In this document: positions 19,843 through 28,376 of the stretch, piece by piece
Position numbering within the stretch: position 1 is the stretch's first letter
How the letters are laid out: each line of letters starts with the position of its first letter
Source of the DNA: an uncultured Pelagibacteraceae bacterium
Lineage (GTDB): Bacteria > Pseudomonadota > Alphaproteobacteria > Pelagibacterales > Pelagibacteraceae
Length of the DNA stretch: 64,000 nt
Direction of reading: 5' to 3'
NCBI GenBank assembly: GCA_902629285.1
Contig: CACOQN010000003.1
Location: forward strand, 1 to 64,000
Program-made: the position numbers and the translations under genes
The notes under the pieces: model-generated
Seen by the model: the letters and a program-made list of their open reading frames with translations, nothing else
Told to the model about the DNA's origin: nothing
Databases searched by the model: none

Positions 19843-22800
19843 TTATAATTTTGTTGGCATTGGCTTATTAGTGTCAATATTATACTTTTTCATTGCATCT
19901 TTTGCATGTTTAGAGGCTATGAGTTGTTCTTTTGCTAATACACTCAAACCATAAGCTACCAAATGTTCTTTATCTACCTCAAAAAATTTTCTTAAATTTT
20001 TTCTTGTATCACTTCTTCCAAAACCATCTGCTCCCAATGAATAAAAGCTTTTATTAGTGTATGGTCTGATTTGATCTGAATTCATTCTCATATAGTCAGA
20101 TGCAGCCATAATTGGCCCCTCTGTTTTACCTAAACATTGCTCAACATAAGATTTTTTAGGTTCTTTATCTGGGTTCAAAAGATTATATCTTTCTACCTCC
20201 ATTCCATCTTTTCTTAATTCATTAAAACTTGTTACACTCCATATCTCACTGTCAATTTGATAATCACTTTGTAAAATCTCTGCTGCAGATATCATTTCCC
20301 TTAAAATTGTTCCTGATCCTAAAAGTTGAATTTTATTTTTTTTGTATTTATTAAATTCTTTTATTTTATACATGCCCTTTAAAATGCCTTCCTCACAATT
20401 TTTATCTTTTGGCATTTCTGGGTGTGAATAATTTTCATTCATTGTTGTAATATAATAAAAAACATTCTCATTTTTCTCATGCATTCTTCTTAGACCTTCT
20501 CGAAAAATTACTGCAAGTTCATAATGAAAAGTTGGATCATAAGTTACACAATTTGGAATAGTTGATGCAATTAAATGACTATGTCCATCTTGGTGCTGTA
20601 AGCCTTCTCCAGCTAATGTTGTTCTTCCAGCTGTTGCACCCACCAAAAATCCTCTAGCCTGACTATCCCCAGCTGCCCATGCTAAATCTCCTACTCTTTG
20701 AAATCCAAACATTGAATAGAAGATGTAAATAGGGATCATTTCGATATCATGATTAGTATATGCAGTAGCTGCAGCAATCCATGAAGACATGGCACCAGCT
20801 TCATTGATACCTTCCTCTAAAACTTGACCACTTTTATCCTCTCTGTATGAACTTAATTGAGCGGCATCCTCAGGTTCATATTTTTGTCCCTCATGAGCAT
20901 AAATTCCTATTTTTTGGAAAAATCCTTCCATACCAAATGTTCTGGCCTCATCAGGAATAATAGGAACAAGTCTAGGGGATATATTTTTATCCCTTAATAA
21001 ATTTGTCAACATTCTTACCAAGGCCATAGTGGTAGACATTTCTTTTTCTCCGGTTGATAATTTCATGAAATCAAAAATATCTTTTGAAGGCGCTTTGATT
21101 GGTTTAGCAAAAGTTGAACGTTCAGGTAAATATCCACCTAATTTTATTCTCTTTTCTTTAATATATTTTATTTCTGGAGATTTCTCGTCAGGCCTAAAGT
21201 ATTCAATATTTCTTACTTGTTCGTCTGTTAAGGGAACATCAAATCGATCTCTATAGTACATTAAATCATCAACATCTAACTTTTTAGTTTGGTGGGTAGT
21301 ATTCACACTTTCACCAGACTTTCCCATACCATACCCTTTAATAGTTTTTGCAATAATTACTGTTGGAGTTCCTTTGTGCTTGGTTGCTTTATCATAAGCA
21401 GCAAAAACTTTATGAGGATCGTGTCCACCTCTATTAAGTCTCCAAATATCCGTATCTGACATGCTTGATACTAGTTGAAGTGTTTCTGGATATTTTCCAA
21501 AAAATTTTTCTCTAACGTAAGCACCATCTCTTGCTTTCATTGCCTGGTATTCACCATCAACTGTCTCATTCATGGCTTTAACTAAATGACCAGTTTTGTC
21601 ATTTGCAATTAATGAGTCCCAGTATGAACCCCAAATAACTTTTATTACATTCCAGCCTGATCCCCTAAAACTTCCTTCGAGCTCTTGAATAATTTTTCCA
21701 TTACCTCTTACTGGTCCATCTAATCTTTGAAGATTACAATTAATTACAAATATTAAATTATCTAAATTTTCTCTAGCGGCTAATCCAATGGCTCCCATTG
21801 ATTCAGGTTCATCCATCTCCCCATCACCTAAAAAAGCCCAGACCTTCCTTCCTTCATCTTTAATCAAACCTCTATTAATTAAATATTTCATGTACCTTGC
21901 TTGATAAATAGCTAGCATAGGACCTAACCCCATAGATACTGTTGGGAACTGCCAAAATTTTGGCATTAACCAAGGATGTGGATATGAAGATAAACCTCCA
22001 GGGTTTACCTCTTGTCTAAAACTATCTAATTGTTTTTCGCTTAATCTTCCTTCCAAAAATGCTCTTGCATACATTCCAGGTGCACTGTGACCTTGAAAAT
22101 AAATTAAATCTCCACCAAATTTATTATTTTTTGCCCTCCAAAAATGGTTCATACCTACATCGTATAATGTTGCAGCAGATGCAAATGTACCAATATGTCC
22201 ACCAAGCTCAGGATATTTTTTATTTGCTCGTACTACCATTGCGGCTGCATTCCATCTAATTAAAGATCTAATTCTTCTCTCAATATTTTGATCACCACTA
22301 GACTTTACTTCAACCTCTGGAGGTATTGTATTTATATAGGGTGTATTCTGGGTATATGGAATATTTGCTCCTTCACGATAAGCTTTATTTATTAACTCTT
22401 TAATTAAAAAATGAGCTCTTTGATTTCCATCTTTCGAAATTACTGCAGATAAAGACTCTAACCAGTCTTGAGTTTCAAGAGGATCAATATCAGATCCATT
22501 AACAACTTGAATTGTAGATTGTTTTTTTTCTGCTACAGGTTCTGGAATTATTTCATTTTCCTCTTTTACTTGAACCAATGCTTCTTCAGCTTGTTTAATA
22601 ATATTTTCTGTATCTTTTGGAAGAGTGCTTTCTGGTAATGTTTTTGATGATGATATAATATTAAGCAATAAATCTCCTTTGGAAACTTTATCACCAACTT
22701 TAACAGCTATACTATCTACTTTTCCTGCTACTGTTGAAGGAATTTCAACACTTGATTTATCACTTTCAATTGTGACTATTGGATCATTTTCTTTAATTTG

Positions 22801-22881
22801 ATCACCTAGTTTTACTAGTATCTCTATAACCTCAACATTTTCAAAGTCACCAATATCAGGTACAAGTAATTTTTCACTCAT
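19843..22881 (-). CDS. aceE: Pyruvate dehydrogenase E1 (homodimeric type) with N-terminal lipoyl domain
   Basis: 1012 residues. Residues 1-76 form a lipoyl domain with the lipoylation lysine K42 in IESDKSSVEIPS, followed by a charged linker (about 77-127) and an E1 of about 885 residues, the length of normal AceE. The thiamine diphosphate motif is GDGEMDEP (352-359). It decarboxylates pyruvate and hands acetyl groups to lipoate in the complex with AceF. The lipoyl domain is very similar to that of the adjacent aceF, also in its DNA, pointing to duplication and fusion. No E3 (lpd) gene is nearby. Confidence 0.95.
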   Translation of the reverse strand: MSEKLLVPDIGDFENVEVIEILVKLGDQIKENDPIVTIESDKSSVEIPSTVAGKVDSIAVKVGDKVSKGDLLLNIISSSKTLPESTLPKDTENIIKQAEEALVQVKEENEIIPEPVAEKKQSTIQVVNGSDIDPLETQDWLESLSAVISKDGNQRAHFLIKELINKAYREGANIPYTQNTPYINTIPPEVEVKSSGDQNIERRIRSLIRWNAAAMVVRANKKYPELGGHIGTFASAATLYDVGMNHFWRAKNNKFGGDLIYFQGHSAPGMYARAFLEGRLSEKQLDSFRQEVNPGGLSSYPHPWLMPKFWQFPTVSMGLGPMLAIYQARYMKYLINRGLIKDEGRKVWAFLGDGEMDEPESMGAIGLAARENLDNLIFVINCNLQRLDGPVRGNGKIIQELEGSFRGSGWNVIKVIWGSYWDSLIANDKTGHLVKAMNETVDGEYQAMKARDGAYVREKFFGKYPETLQLVSSMSDTDIWRLNRGGHDPHKVFAAYDKATKHKGTPTVIIAKTIKGYGMGKSGESVNTTHQTKKLDVDDLMYYRDRFDVPLTDEQVRNIEYFRPDEKSPEIKYIKEKRIKLGGYLPERSTFAKPIKAPSKDIFDFMKLSTGEKEMSTTMALVRMLTNLLRDKNISPRLVPIIPDEARTFGMEGFFQKIGIYAHEGQKYEPEDAAQLSSYREDKSGQVLEEGINEAGAMSSWIAAATAYTNHDIEMIPIYIFYSMFGFQRVGDLAWAAGDSQARGFLVGATAGRTTLAGEGLQHQDGHSHLIASTIPNCVTYDPTFHYELAVIFREGLRRMHEKNENVFYYITTMNENYSHPEMPKDKNCEEGILKGMYKIKEFNKYKKNKIQLLGSGTILREMISAAEILQSDYQIDSEIWSVTSFNELRKDGMEVERYNLLNPDKEPKKSYVEQCLGKTEGPIMAASDYMRMNSDQIRPYTNKSFYSLGADGFGRSDTRKNLRKFFEVDKEHLVAYGLSVLAKEQLIASKHAKDAMKKYNIDTNKPMPTKL

Positions 22882-23010
22882 TTTTTAAAATATTTTATAT
22901 ACCCAAAAAAACATTATTGGATTTTATTTTATCACATTAATAAGGTTTTTTTTGTTAATCTTATATTTTTATTGTACCAAAAATAAAAAAAAAAATGAAA
23001 TTTAAGCTTT

Positions 23011-24198
23011 TTAGCTTCTCTCAATACACATAGCTATTCCCATGCCACCACCTATGCAGAGTGCCGCACAACCTTTTTTTTTATCTTGCTTTATCATTTC
23101 ATGAATAAGTGTAACCAAAATTCTTGACCCAGATGCTCCAATCGGATGACCTAAGGCAATTGCTCCTCCATTGACATTAACTTTTTGCTCAGGAATTTTT
23201 AATTCTTTGATTACCGCAATACTTTGTGCTGCAAAAGCTTCATTGATTTCAAATAAGTCAACTTCACTTATTTTCCAATTAGCCTTGGATAAAGCCTTTT
23301 GAATTGAAGGTATAGGTCCAAGTCCCATTAATGAAGGTTCAACACCACAAGTGGCCCAAGATACAATTTTAACTAATGACTCTAAGGATTTTTTATCAGC
23401 TTGATCTCTAGACATTAAAACTAAAGCTGCTGCACCATCATTTATACCTGAAGAATTTCCAGGTGTTACAGTTCCATTTTCTTTGAATACTGTTTTTAAT
23501 TTTTTTAAATCATCTATATTTAAGTTCTCTCTAGGATGCTCATCTTTTTCAAAGATAAATTTTTTATCACCATCTTCAATTTGTAATTTAATTAACTCAT
23601 CTTTAAATTTTTTATCCTTATAAGCTTTTTCTGTTTTTTTTTGAGAGTTTAAAGAAAAATTATCTTGTTCATTTCTTGAAATTTTATATTTTTCAGCAAC
23701 ATTTTCAGCCGTAACACCCATATGATAATCATTAAATGAATCTAATAGACCGTCTTTTATCATTGTATCTTCTAATCTTTTTTCAGAAAATTTTTTATCC
23801 TCTCTATAATAAATTGCATGGGTTGCTCTAGACATATTCTCTTGACCACCTGCAATGACTATTTGATTTTCCCTTAACCTAATTGATTGATACCCAGATA
23901 CAACAGATCTTAATCCAGATCCACAGACTTGATTGATAACATGAGCAGGTTTTGAAACTGGTACTCCAGCACCAATTGAAGCTTGTCTTGCAGGGTTTTG
24001 ACCAAGTCCAGAAGTTAAAACATGCCCCATAATCACTTCATCGATCTGTTCAATATCTAATTTTGATTTATAAATTACTTCTTTAATTACTATGGAACCT
24101 AATTTTGATGCGCTAAGATTTTTTAACGAACCTTTATATCTTCCAATTGGGGTTCTTAGTGCTGAAGTAATTACAACATCGTTAGAGTTTTTGCTCAT
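23011..24198 (-). CDS. Acetyl-CoA acetyltransferase (thiolase)
   Basis: 395 residues, standard for a biosynthetic or degradative thiolase. The nucleophile is C92 (NQVCGSGLRS), and the second active-site pair is H351 (GHPIGASG) and C381 (CIGGGMG). The reaction is the reversible condensation of two acetyl-CoA to acetoacetyl-CoA. Acetoacetyl-CoA synthetase is encoded 5 kb away on the same strand, so the two enzymes could together turn acetoacetate into acetyl-CoA. It has its own upstream gap of 73 bases, shared with the divergent tRNA-Arg. Confidence 0.93.
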   Translation of the reverse strand: MSKNSNDVVITSALRTPIGRYKGSLKNLSASKLGSIVIKEVIYKSKLDIEQIDEVIMGHVLTSGLGQNPARQASIGAGVPVSKPAHVINQVCGSGLRSVVSGYQSIRLRENQIVIAGGQENMSRATHAIYYREDKKFSEKRLEDTMIKDGLLDSFNDYHMGVTAENVAEKYKISRNEQDNFSLNSQKKTEKAYKDKKFKDELIKLQIEDGDKKFIFEKDEHPRENLNIDDLKKLKTVFKENGTVTPGNSSGINDGAAALVLMSRDQADKKSLESLVKIVSWATCGVEPSLMGLGPIPSIQKALSKANWKISEVDLFEINEAFAAQSIAVIKELKIPEQKVNVNGGAIALGHPIGASGSRILVTLIHEMIKQDKKKGCAALCIGGGMGIAMCIERS

Positions 24199-24271
24199 AA
24201 AGTGATTAACATAATATTTTATAAGTTAAATTACATCAAAAACTTTGATATATGGAATATATTATACAAAT

Positions 24272-24348
24272 GGACCGCTGGCCAAATTGGATAAGGCGCT
24301 CGGCTACGAACCGGGAGATTCCAGATTCGAGTTCTGGGCGGTCCACCA
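24272..24348 (+). tRNA. tRNA-Arg (anticodon ACG)
   Basis: 77 bases fold as a full cloverleaf. The acceptor stem GGACCGC/GCGGTCC is perfect, the anticodon stem CTCGG/CCGGG (one G-T pair) holds the loop CTACGAA with anticodon ACG, and the T arm CCAGA-TTCGAGT-TCTGG is perfect. The terminal CCA is encoded. ACG is expected to be converted to ICG by TadA and read CGT, CGC and CGA. Confidence 0.97.
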
Positions 24349-24362
24349 AGAAAGAAAATGAA

Positions 24363-24461
24363 ATGTTTGATTGGTTTTACAAAGCATCTTTACAAAAATC
24401 AGTAATTTATTTTTTTATAATTATTTTAATTATTTTATTAATTTTAACTTATGTATTATAA
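24363..24461 (+). CDS. Possible 32-residue single-span membrane peptide
   Basis: An ATG 15 bases after the tRNA-Arg CCA opens a 32-codon frame: a short head (MFDWFYKASLQKS) followed by one long hydrophobic span of Ile, Leu and Phe to the C terminus. GAAAG stands ahead of the start, and the hotdog thioesterase gene starts 6 bases after its stop. The layout of head plus one membrane helix is plausible for a real small protein, but the family is not recognised and AT-rich DNA gives such frames by chance. Confidence 0.4.
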   Translation: MFDWFYKASLQKSVIYFFIIILIILLILTYVL

Positions 24462-24467
24462 AAAATT

Positions 24468-24893
24468 ATGAGTAATGAATTTAAGCAGATAAGCACTAAA
24501 CCTGGATTCATGAAACACAATGGGGGTGTTTTATTTAGGTCTATTTCGGAGACTGAATACGAATTTAAATCTACAATTAATGAAAACCACTTAAATAATG
24601 CAGAAATAACTCATGGAGGCTATTTATCTGCATTGATAGATGCGGGAGCGGGAACAGCTGCACATAGAGCTGCGGGAAATGCTCCATGTGTAACTATTTC
24701 TTTAGATATAAAATTTATAGGTACTTCAAAACTTGGAGATGAAATTATAGGACATACGAAAATTTTAAAAAAAACAAATACTCTCATCTTTTTATTTTGT
24801 GAGCTAAAGTGTAGTAATAAAACAATTACTTCTGCATCTGGAGTATGGAAAATTCTTAAAATAAAGCCTTCTAATTTAGGACGTGATGGGTAA
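24468..24893 (+). CDS. PaaI-type hotdog thioesterase
   Basis: 141 residues forming a single hotdog domain. The catalytic-loop region is ITHGGYLSALIDAGAGTAAH (about residues 47-66), with the central helix following, as in PaaI and other acyl-CoA thioesterases. Substrate is unknown; the nearby thiolase and acyl-CoA ligases are compatible with acyl-CoA housekeeping. It is downstream of tRNA-Arg and converges on the TRAP permease gene with one base between them. Confidence 0.85.
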   Translation: MSNEFKQISTKPGFMKHNGGVLFRSISETEYEFKSTINENHLNNAEITHGGYLSALIDAGAGTAAHRAAGNAPCVTISLDIKFIGTSKLGDEIIGHTKILKKTNTLIFLFCELKCSNKTITSASGVWKILKIKPSNLGRDG

Positions 24894-24894
24894 T

Positions 24895-27216
24895 TTACTC
24901 TTTTCTTTTTAAGTTAAAGTAACCAAATACTACTAAGAATAATATTGCTATAGGATAAACAATATTTTTTGATGGTCTATCTGAATTTTCAATTTTAAAT
25001 TCACTTAAATAGTCTCCAATTGCAAAACCATTTTTTTTTGCTTCTCCATTCCATTTTAAATTATCAACAATAACTTTATCATCTTTTTTTAATAATGTAA
25101 TTCCATAGTCCTCTAAAGTAAATTTATCCTCAAAAGTATTTTTTGATATTACAAATAACTTGTATCTCTCACCGTATAAACTAGGCCTTGTTATTTTGAT
25201 TTGAATTTCTTTTGTTGAGTCTAATTTTAATGAATTAATTTTAGTAATATCTTCATAATTATATTTTGGGTAAAATTTATTTAAAACGAAGTCTGGTGAT
25301 AACAAGGAAATAGAAATTAATAAAAAAATAATTATTTCATACCATTTAAGTTTATTAATAAACCAACCTTGAGTGGCTGAGGTAAATACTAAAATTCCAA
25401 TTAAAGAAGTTACAATTACAATCAATCCATGCCAAATATTTTCAATACCAATAAGTAAAAGTTCATGGTTAAATAAAAATACAATTGGCAAAATTCCTGT
25501 TCTTAGACTATACCAAAAGGCTTGCACTCCTGTTTTTAAAGGATCTCCACCTGATATTCCTGCGGCTGCATAAGAAGCAAGTCCTACAGGGGGAGTAACA
25601 TCAGCCATTAAACCAAAATAGAAAACAAACAAATGAACTGCAATTAATGGAAAAATAAAACCTGATGCGTTACCAACGTCTACTAAAACAGTCGCCATTA
25701 AAGAAGCAACAACAACATAATTTGCAGTTGTTGGTAAACCCATTCCTAAAAGTAAACATAGAATGATTGTTAAAAACAACAAAATAGTAACGTTATCCTT
25801 TGCTATAGATTCTATAACTATTATTAAATTGGTACTTAAACCAGTAGATCCAACCGCTCCTACTATAATACCTGCAGTTGCAATTGCTATACCAACGGCG
25901 ACCATGTTTAGTGCCCCTTTTTCAAAACCAACTATTGTTTGATTAAACCATTCTTTAAGAGCATCTTTTTTAATTTCGTTTTTTATTAACAAATTTATTA
26001 AATTTACTAAAACTAAAGTAATTGTTGCATAAAAAATTGAATAAGAGGCGGTAAATCTTAAATAAACCAAAGTATAAATTAAAATAAAAATTGGTATTAA
26101 AAAATGTATTCCAGATAAAAAAGTTTTTTTTAAATGAGGAACGTCTGCATCATCCATTCCCTTAAGATTTAATTTTAAAGCTTCTAAATGTGAAATATAG
26201 AATAATGCTATATAAGAAATAATTGCAGGTAAGAAAGCATGCTTAACTATTTCAAAGTAAGTTACACCAATAAAACTTGCCATTACAAATGCAGCTGCCC
26301 CCATGACAGGTGGCATTATCTGACCATTGACTGATGAGGAAACCTCAATAGCGCCAGCTTTTTCTTTTGAAAAACCAGTTTTTTTCATAATTGGAATTGT
26401 AAATGTTCCAGTCGTAACTGTGTTTGCAATTGAAGATCCTGAAATTAATCCAGTCATACCTGAACCTAATATTGCTGCCTTTGCCGGTCCCCCTCGCATT
26501 TTTCCAACCATTGCAAAAGCAAGATCTAAAAAATATTTTCCACCACCAGCTGTTTCAAGCAAAGCACCAAATAAAACAAATAAAAAGATAAAATCTACTG
26601 ATACACCAATCGGAATTCCAAAAATTGCTTCTTGATCAAGCCACTGAAAGCCTACAAGTCTATTTAAAGATAAACCACCATGCGAAATTATTTCAGGTGC
26701 ATATCTTCCAAAATATGAAAATAATAAAAAACAACTAGCAATAATTACTAGTGGTAAACCAATTGCTCTTCTAGTGGCTTCTAAAAGAATTAAAATTCCA
26801 CATCCTCCTAAAATTAACTCTAAAGGAAAATTAAATGTATCTGTGATTTTAAGATTCAGAAGCACACCACCTCTTTCAACTAATTGATCATAAAAAAGAT
26901 AAATATAAAGACACGATATTGCTCCCATGAAACTGATTAGAACGTCAAAAAATGAAATTTTTTTACCCTTTGATATTGGGTAAATTAAAAAAACTAAAGT
27001 TAAAGCAAAACCTAAATGAATTGCTCTTGCTGGTAATCCCTTAAACATTCCAAAATTTAATATAAATGGAAATGGTGAAGCGTACCAAAGTTGAAATAAT
27101 GACCAAATAATTGCTATAGCTGAAACAATTTTTAAATGAAAGCCCGTAATGTTTCTAGTTGGTGATAAGTCTTCGCTTATTTTGCTTTTAATTTTACTGC
27201 TGATTGAGTCGCTCAT
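24895..27216 (-). CDS. TRAP transporter fused permease (TAXI type)
   Basis: 773 residues. The small and large TRAP membrane subunits are fused into one polypeptide with about 15 or more hydrophobic segments; the DctM-like core holds GSGMTGLISGSSIANTVTTG and GMGLPTTANYVV. The C-terminal part (about 620-750) contains a soluble stretch between hydrophobic ends, similar to the DUF3394-type tail of such permeases. It works with the TAXI binding protein encoded just upstream, using an ion gradient to import an organic acid-type solute. A terminator-like hairpin lies between the two genes. Confidence 0.92.
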   Translation of the reverse strand: MSDSISSKIKSKISEDLSPTRNITGFHLKIVSAIAIIWSLFQLWYASPFPFILNFGMFKGLPARAIHLGFALTLVFLIYPISKGKKISFFDVLISFMGAISCLYIYLFYDQLVERGGVLLNLKITDTFNFPLELILGGCGILILLEATRRAIGLPLVIIASCFLLFSYFGRYAPEIISHGGLSLNRLVGFQWLDQEAIFGIPIGVSVDFIFLFVLFGALLETAGGGKYFLDLAFAMVGKMRGGPAKAAILGSGMTGLISGSSIANTVTTGTFTIPIMKKTGFSKEKAGAIEVSSSVNGQIMPPVMGAAAFVMASFIGVTYFEIVKHAFLPAIISYIALFYISHLEALKLNLKGMDDADVPHLKKTFLSGIHFLIPIFILIYTLVYLRFTASYSIFYATITLVLVNLINLLIKNEIKKDALKEWFNQTIVGFEKGALNMVAVGIAIATAGIIVGAVGSTGLSTNLIIVIESIAKDNVTILLFLTIILCLLLGMGLPTTANYVVVASLMATVLVDVGNASGFIFPLIAVHLFVFYFGLMADVTPPVGLASYAAAGISGGDPLKTGVQAFWYSLRTGILPIVFLFNHELLLIGIENIWHGLIVIVTSLIGILVFTSATQGWFINKLKWYEIIIFLLISISLLSPDFVLNKFYPKYNYEDITKINSLKLDSTKEIQIKITRPSLYGERYKLFVISKNTFEDKFTLEDYGITLLKKDDKVIVDNLKWNGEAKKNGFAIGDYLSEFKIENSDRPSKNIVYPIAILFLVVFGYFNLKRKE

Positions 27217-27234
27217 TAAAATTATTCATACCAT

Positions 27235-27270
27235 AAAAAAAAGGCCCGGTAAAAATTACCAGGCCTTTTT
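27235..27270 (-). terminator. Strong hairpin between the TAXI binding protein and permease genes
   Basis: AAGGCC and GGTAA on the left arm pair with TTACC and GGCCTT on the right arm, with one C/A mismatch and a three-base loop, flanked by an A-run on one side and a T-run on the other. It is intrinsic-terminator-like in both orientations. Placed after the binding-protein gene and before the permease gene on the minus strand, it would reduce permease transcription relative to binding protein. Confidence 0.85.
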
Positions 27271-27287
27271 AGTTAATAAAAATTGGA

Positions 27288-28292
27288 TTACATTAATCCA
27301 GCTTCTTTATAGTATTTTATTGCTCCTGGATGTAATGGAGCAGACAAACCATCTTTGATCATATTTTTCTTTTCTAGGAAACCAAATGCTGGATGTTGTT
27401 TTTTGAAATCATCAAAGTTTTCCATGACAGCTTTTGTAACTAGATAAACAAGCTCTTCAGAAACGTCTGCAGAAGTAACAACAGTTGCTTTTACTCCAAA
27501 AGTTGTAGCATCTTTTTTCTGACCTGTGTAAGTTCCTTTAGGTATTACTGCTTGTGCATAATAATCCGCACCATCAATTAAACCTTGAACTTCAGAACCT
27601 GTTAAATTAATTGGAGATGCTTTAGCTGCACACGTAGCTGCTTGCTCCATAGCACCATTTGGAAATCCAACAGAATAACCAAATGCATCTATTTTTCCGT
27701 CACATAGAGCTTTAACTTGTTCAGAAGAAGTAAGTTCAGTTGTTGATTTAAAGAAACTGTTGTCAACACCCATAGCTTTCATCAATTCTTCCATGGTTCC
27801 TCTTTGACCTGAACCAGGATTACCAATGTTTACTACTTTTCCTTTTAATCCTGCAAAATCTTTAATTTTTGCTTTTTTTCTAGCCCAAATTTGAAAAGGT
27901 TCATTGTGAACTGAAAAAACAGCTCTTAAATTGCTAAATTGTTTTCCTTCCCATTTGCTAGATCCATTGACAGCATGAAATTGCCAATCTGATTGTGCCA
28001 CACCAAATTGGAATTCTCCAGCTGCTATCTGGCCAATATTGTAATTAGATCCACCAGTTGATGGAGCAGTACATCTATAAGCTTTAGCTGTACCTTTTTT
28101 TCTTCCATGTTCAGCACTAATTGCAGACTTGTGTAGCATTTTACATATTGCGTTACCTGTTTGGAAATATACTCCTGTAGGTCCGCCTGTTCCTATCGTG
28201 AAGAACTCAGCTGATTTAGCAGCAATTGTTAAAGACAATGATGCAAATAAAATCAGTAAAGCACTCGATAGCGATGTGATTATTTTTTTCAT
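27288..28292 (-). CDS. TAXI-family TRAP solute-binding protein
   Basis: 334 residues with a Sec signal peptide (MKKIITSLSSALLILFASLSLT, cleavage near residue 24-28 after AKSA). The mature start FFTIGTGGPTGVYFQTGNA is the TAXI signature. It would capture the solute in the periplasm for the fused permease encoded downstream. A very strong Shine-Dalgarno sequence (GGGAGGGG, 5 bases before ATG) fits the high expression expected of a binding protein. The ligand is not predictable from sequence; TAXI proteins with known ligands mostly bind carboxylates. Confidence 0.93.
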   Translation of the reverse strand: MKKIITSLSSALLILFASLSLTIAAKSAEFFTIGTGGPTGVYFQTGNAICKMLHKSAISAEHGRKKGTAKAYRCTAPSTGGSNYNIGQIAAGEFQFGVAQSDWQFHAVNGSSKWEGKQFSNLRAVFSVHNEPFQIWARKKAKIKDFAGLKGKVVNIGNPGSGQRGTMEELMKAMGVDNSFFKSTTELTSSEQVKALCDGKIDAFGYSVGFPNGAMEQAATCAAKASPINLTGSEVQGLIDGADYYAQAVIPKGTYTGQKKDATTFGVKATVVTSADVSEELVYLVTKAVMENFDDFKKQHPAFGFLEKKNMIKDGLSAPLHPGAIKYYKEAGLM

Positions 28293-28350
28293 TTATACCC
28301 CTCCCTATATATATTTATATCGTTATTTATATTTGTTTAATCTAACAACA

Positions 28351-28368
28351 TATACAGGGACATGTATA
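28351..28368. promoter_or_regulatory. Inverted repeat TATACA-N6-TGTATA upstream of the TAXI gene
   Basis: A perfect 6-bp dyad with a 6-base spacer lies in the 84-base gap between the aminotransferase stop and the binding-protein start. The spacing and symmetry suit a dimeric repressor. The bound protein is unknown, and no T-tract follows, so a terminator is unlikely. Confidence 0.4.
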
Positions 28369-28376
28369 GAGAGATT

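Noticed and set aside
24252..24461. 69-residue frame covering tRNA-Arg
   Set aside because: Its first part is read through the tRNA. Only the part after the internal ATG at 24363 was kept as a doubtful peptide.
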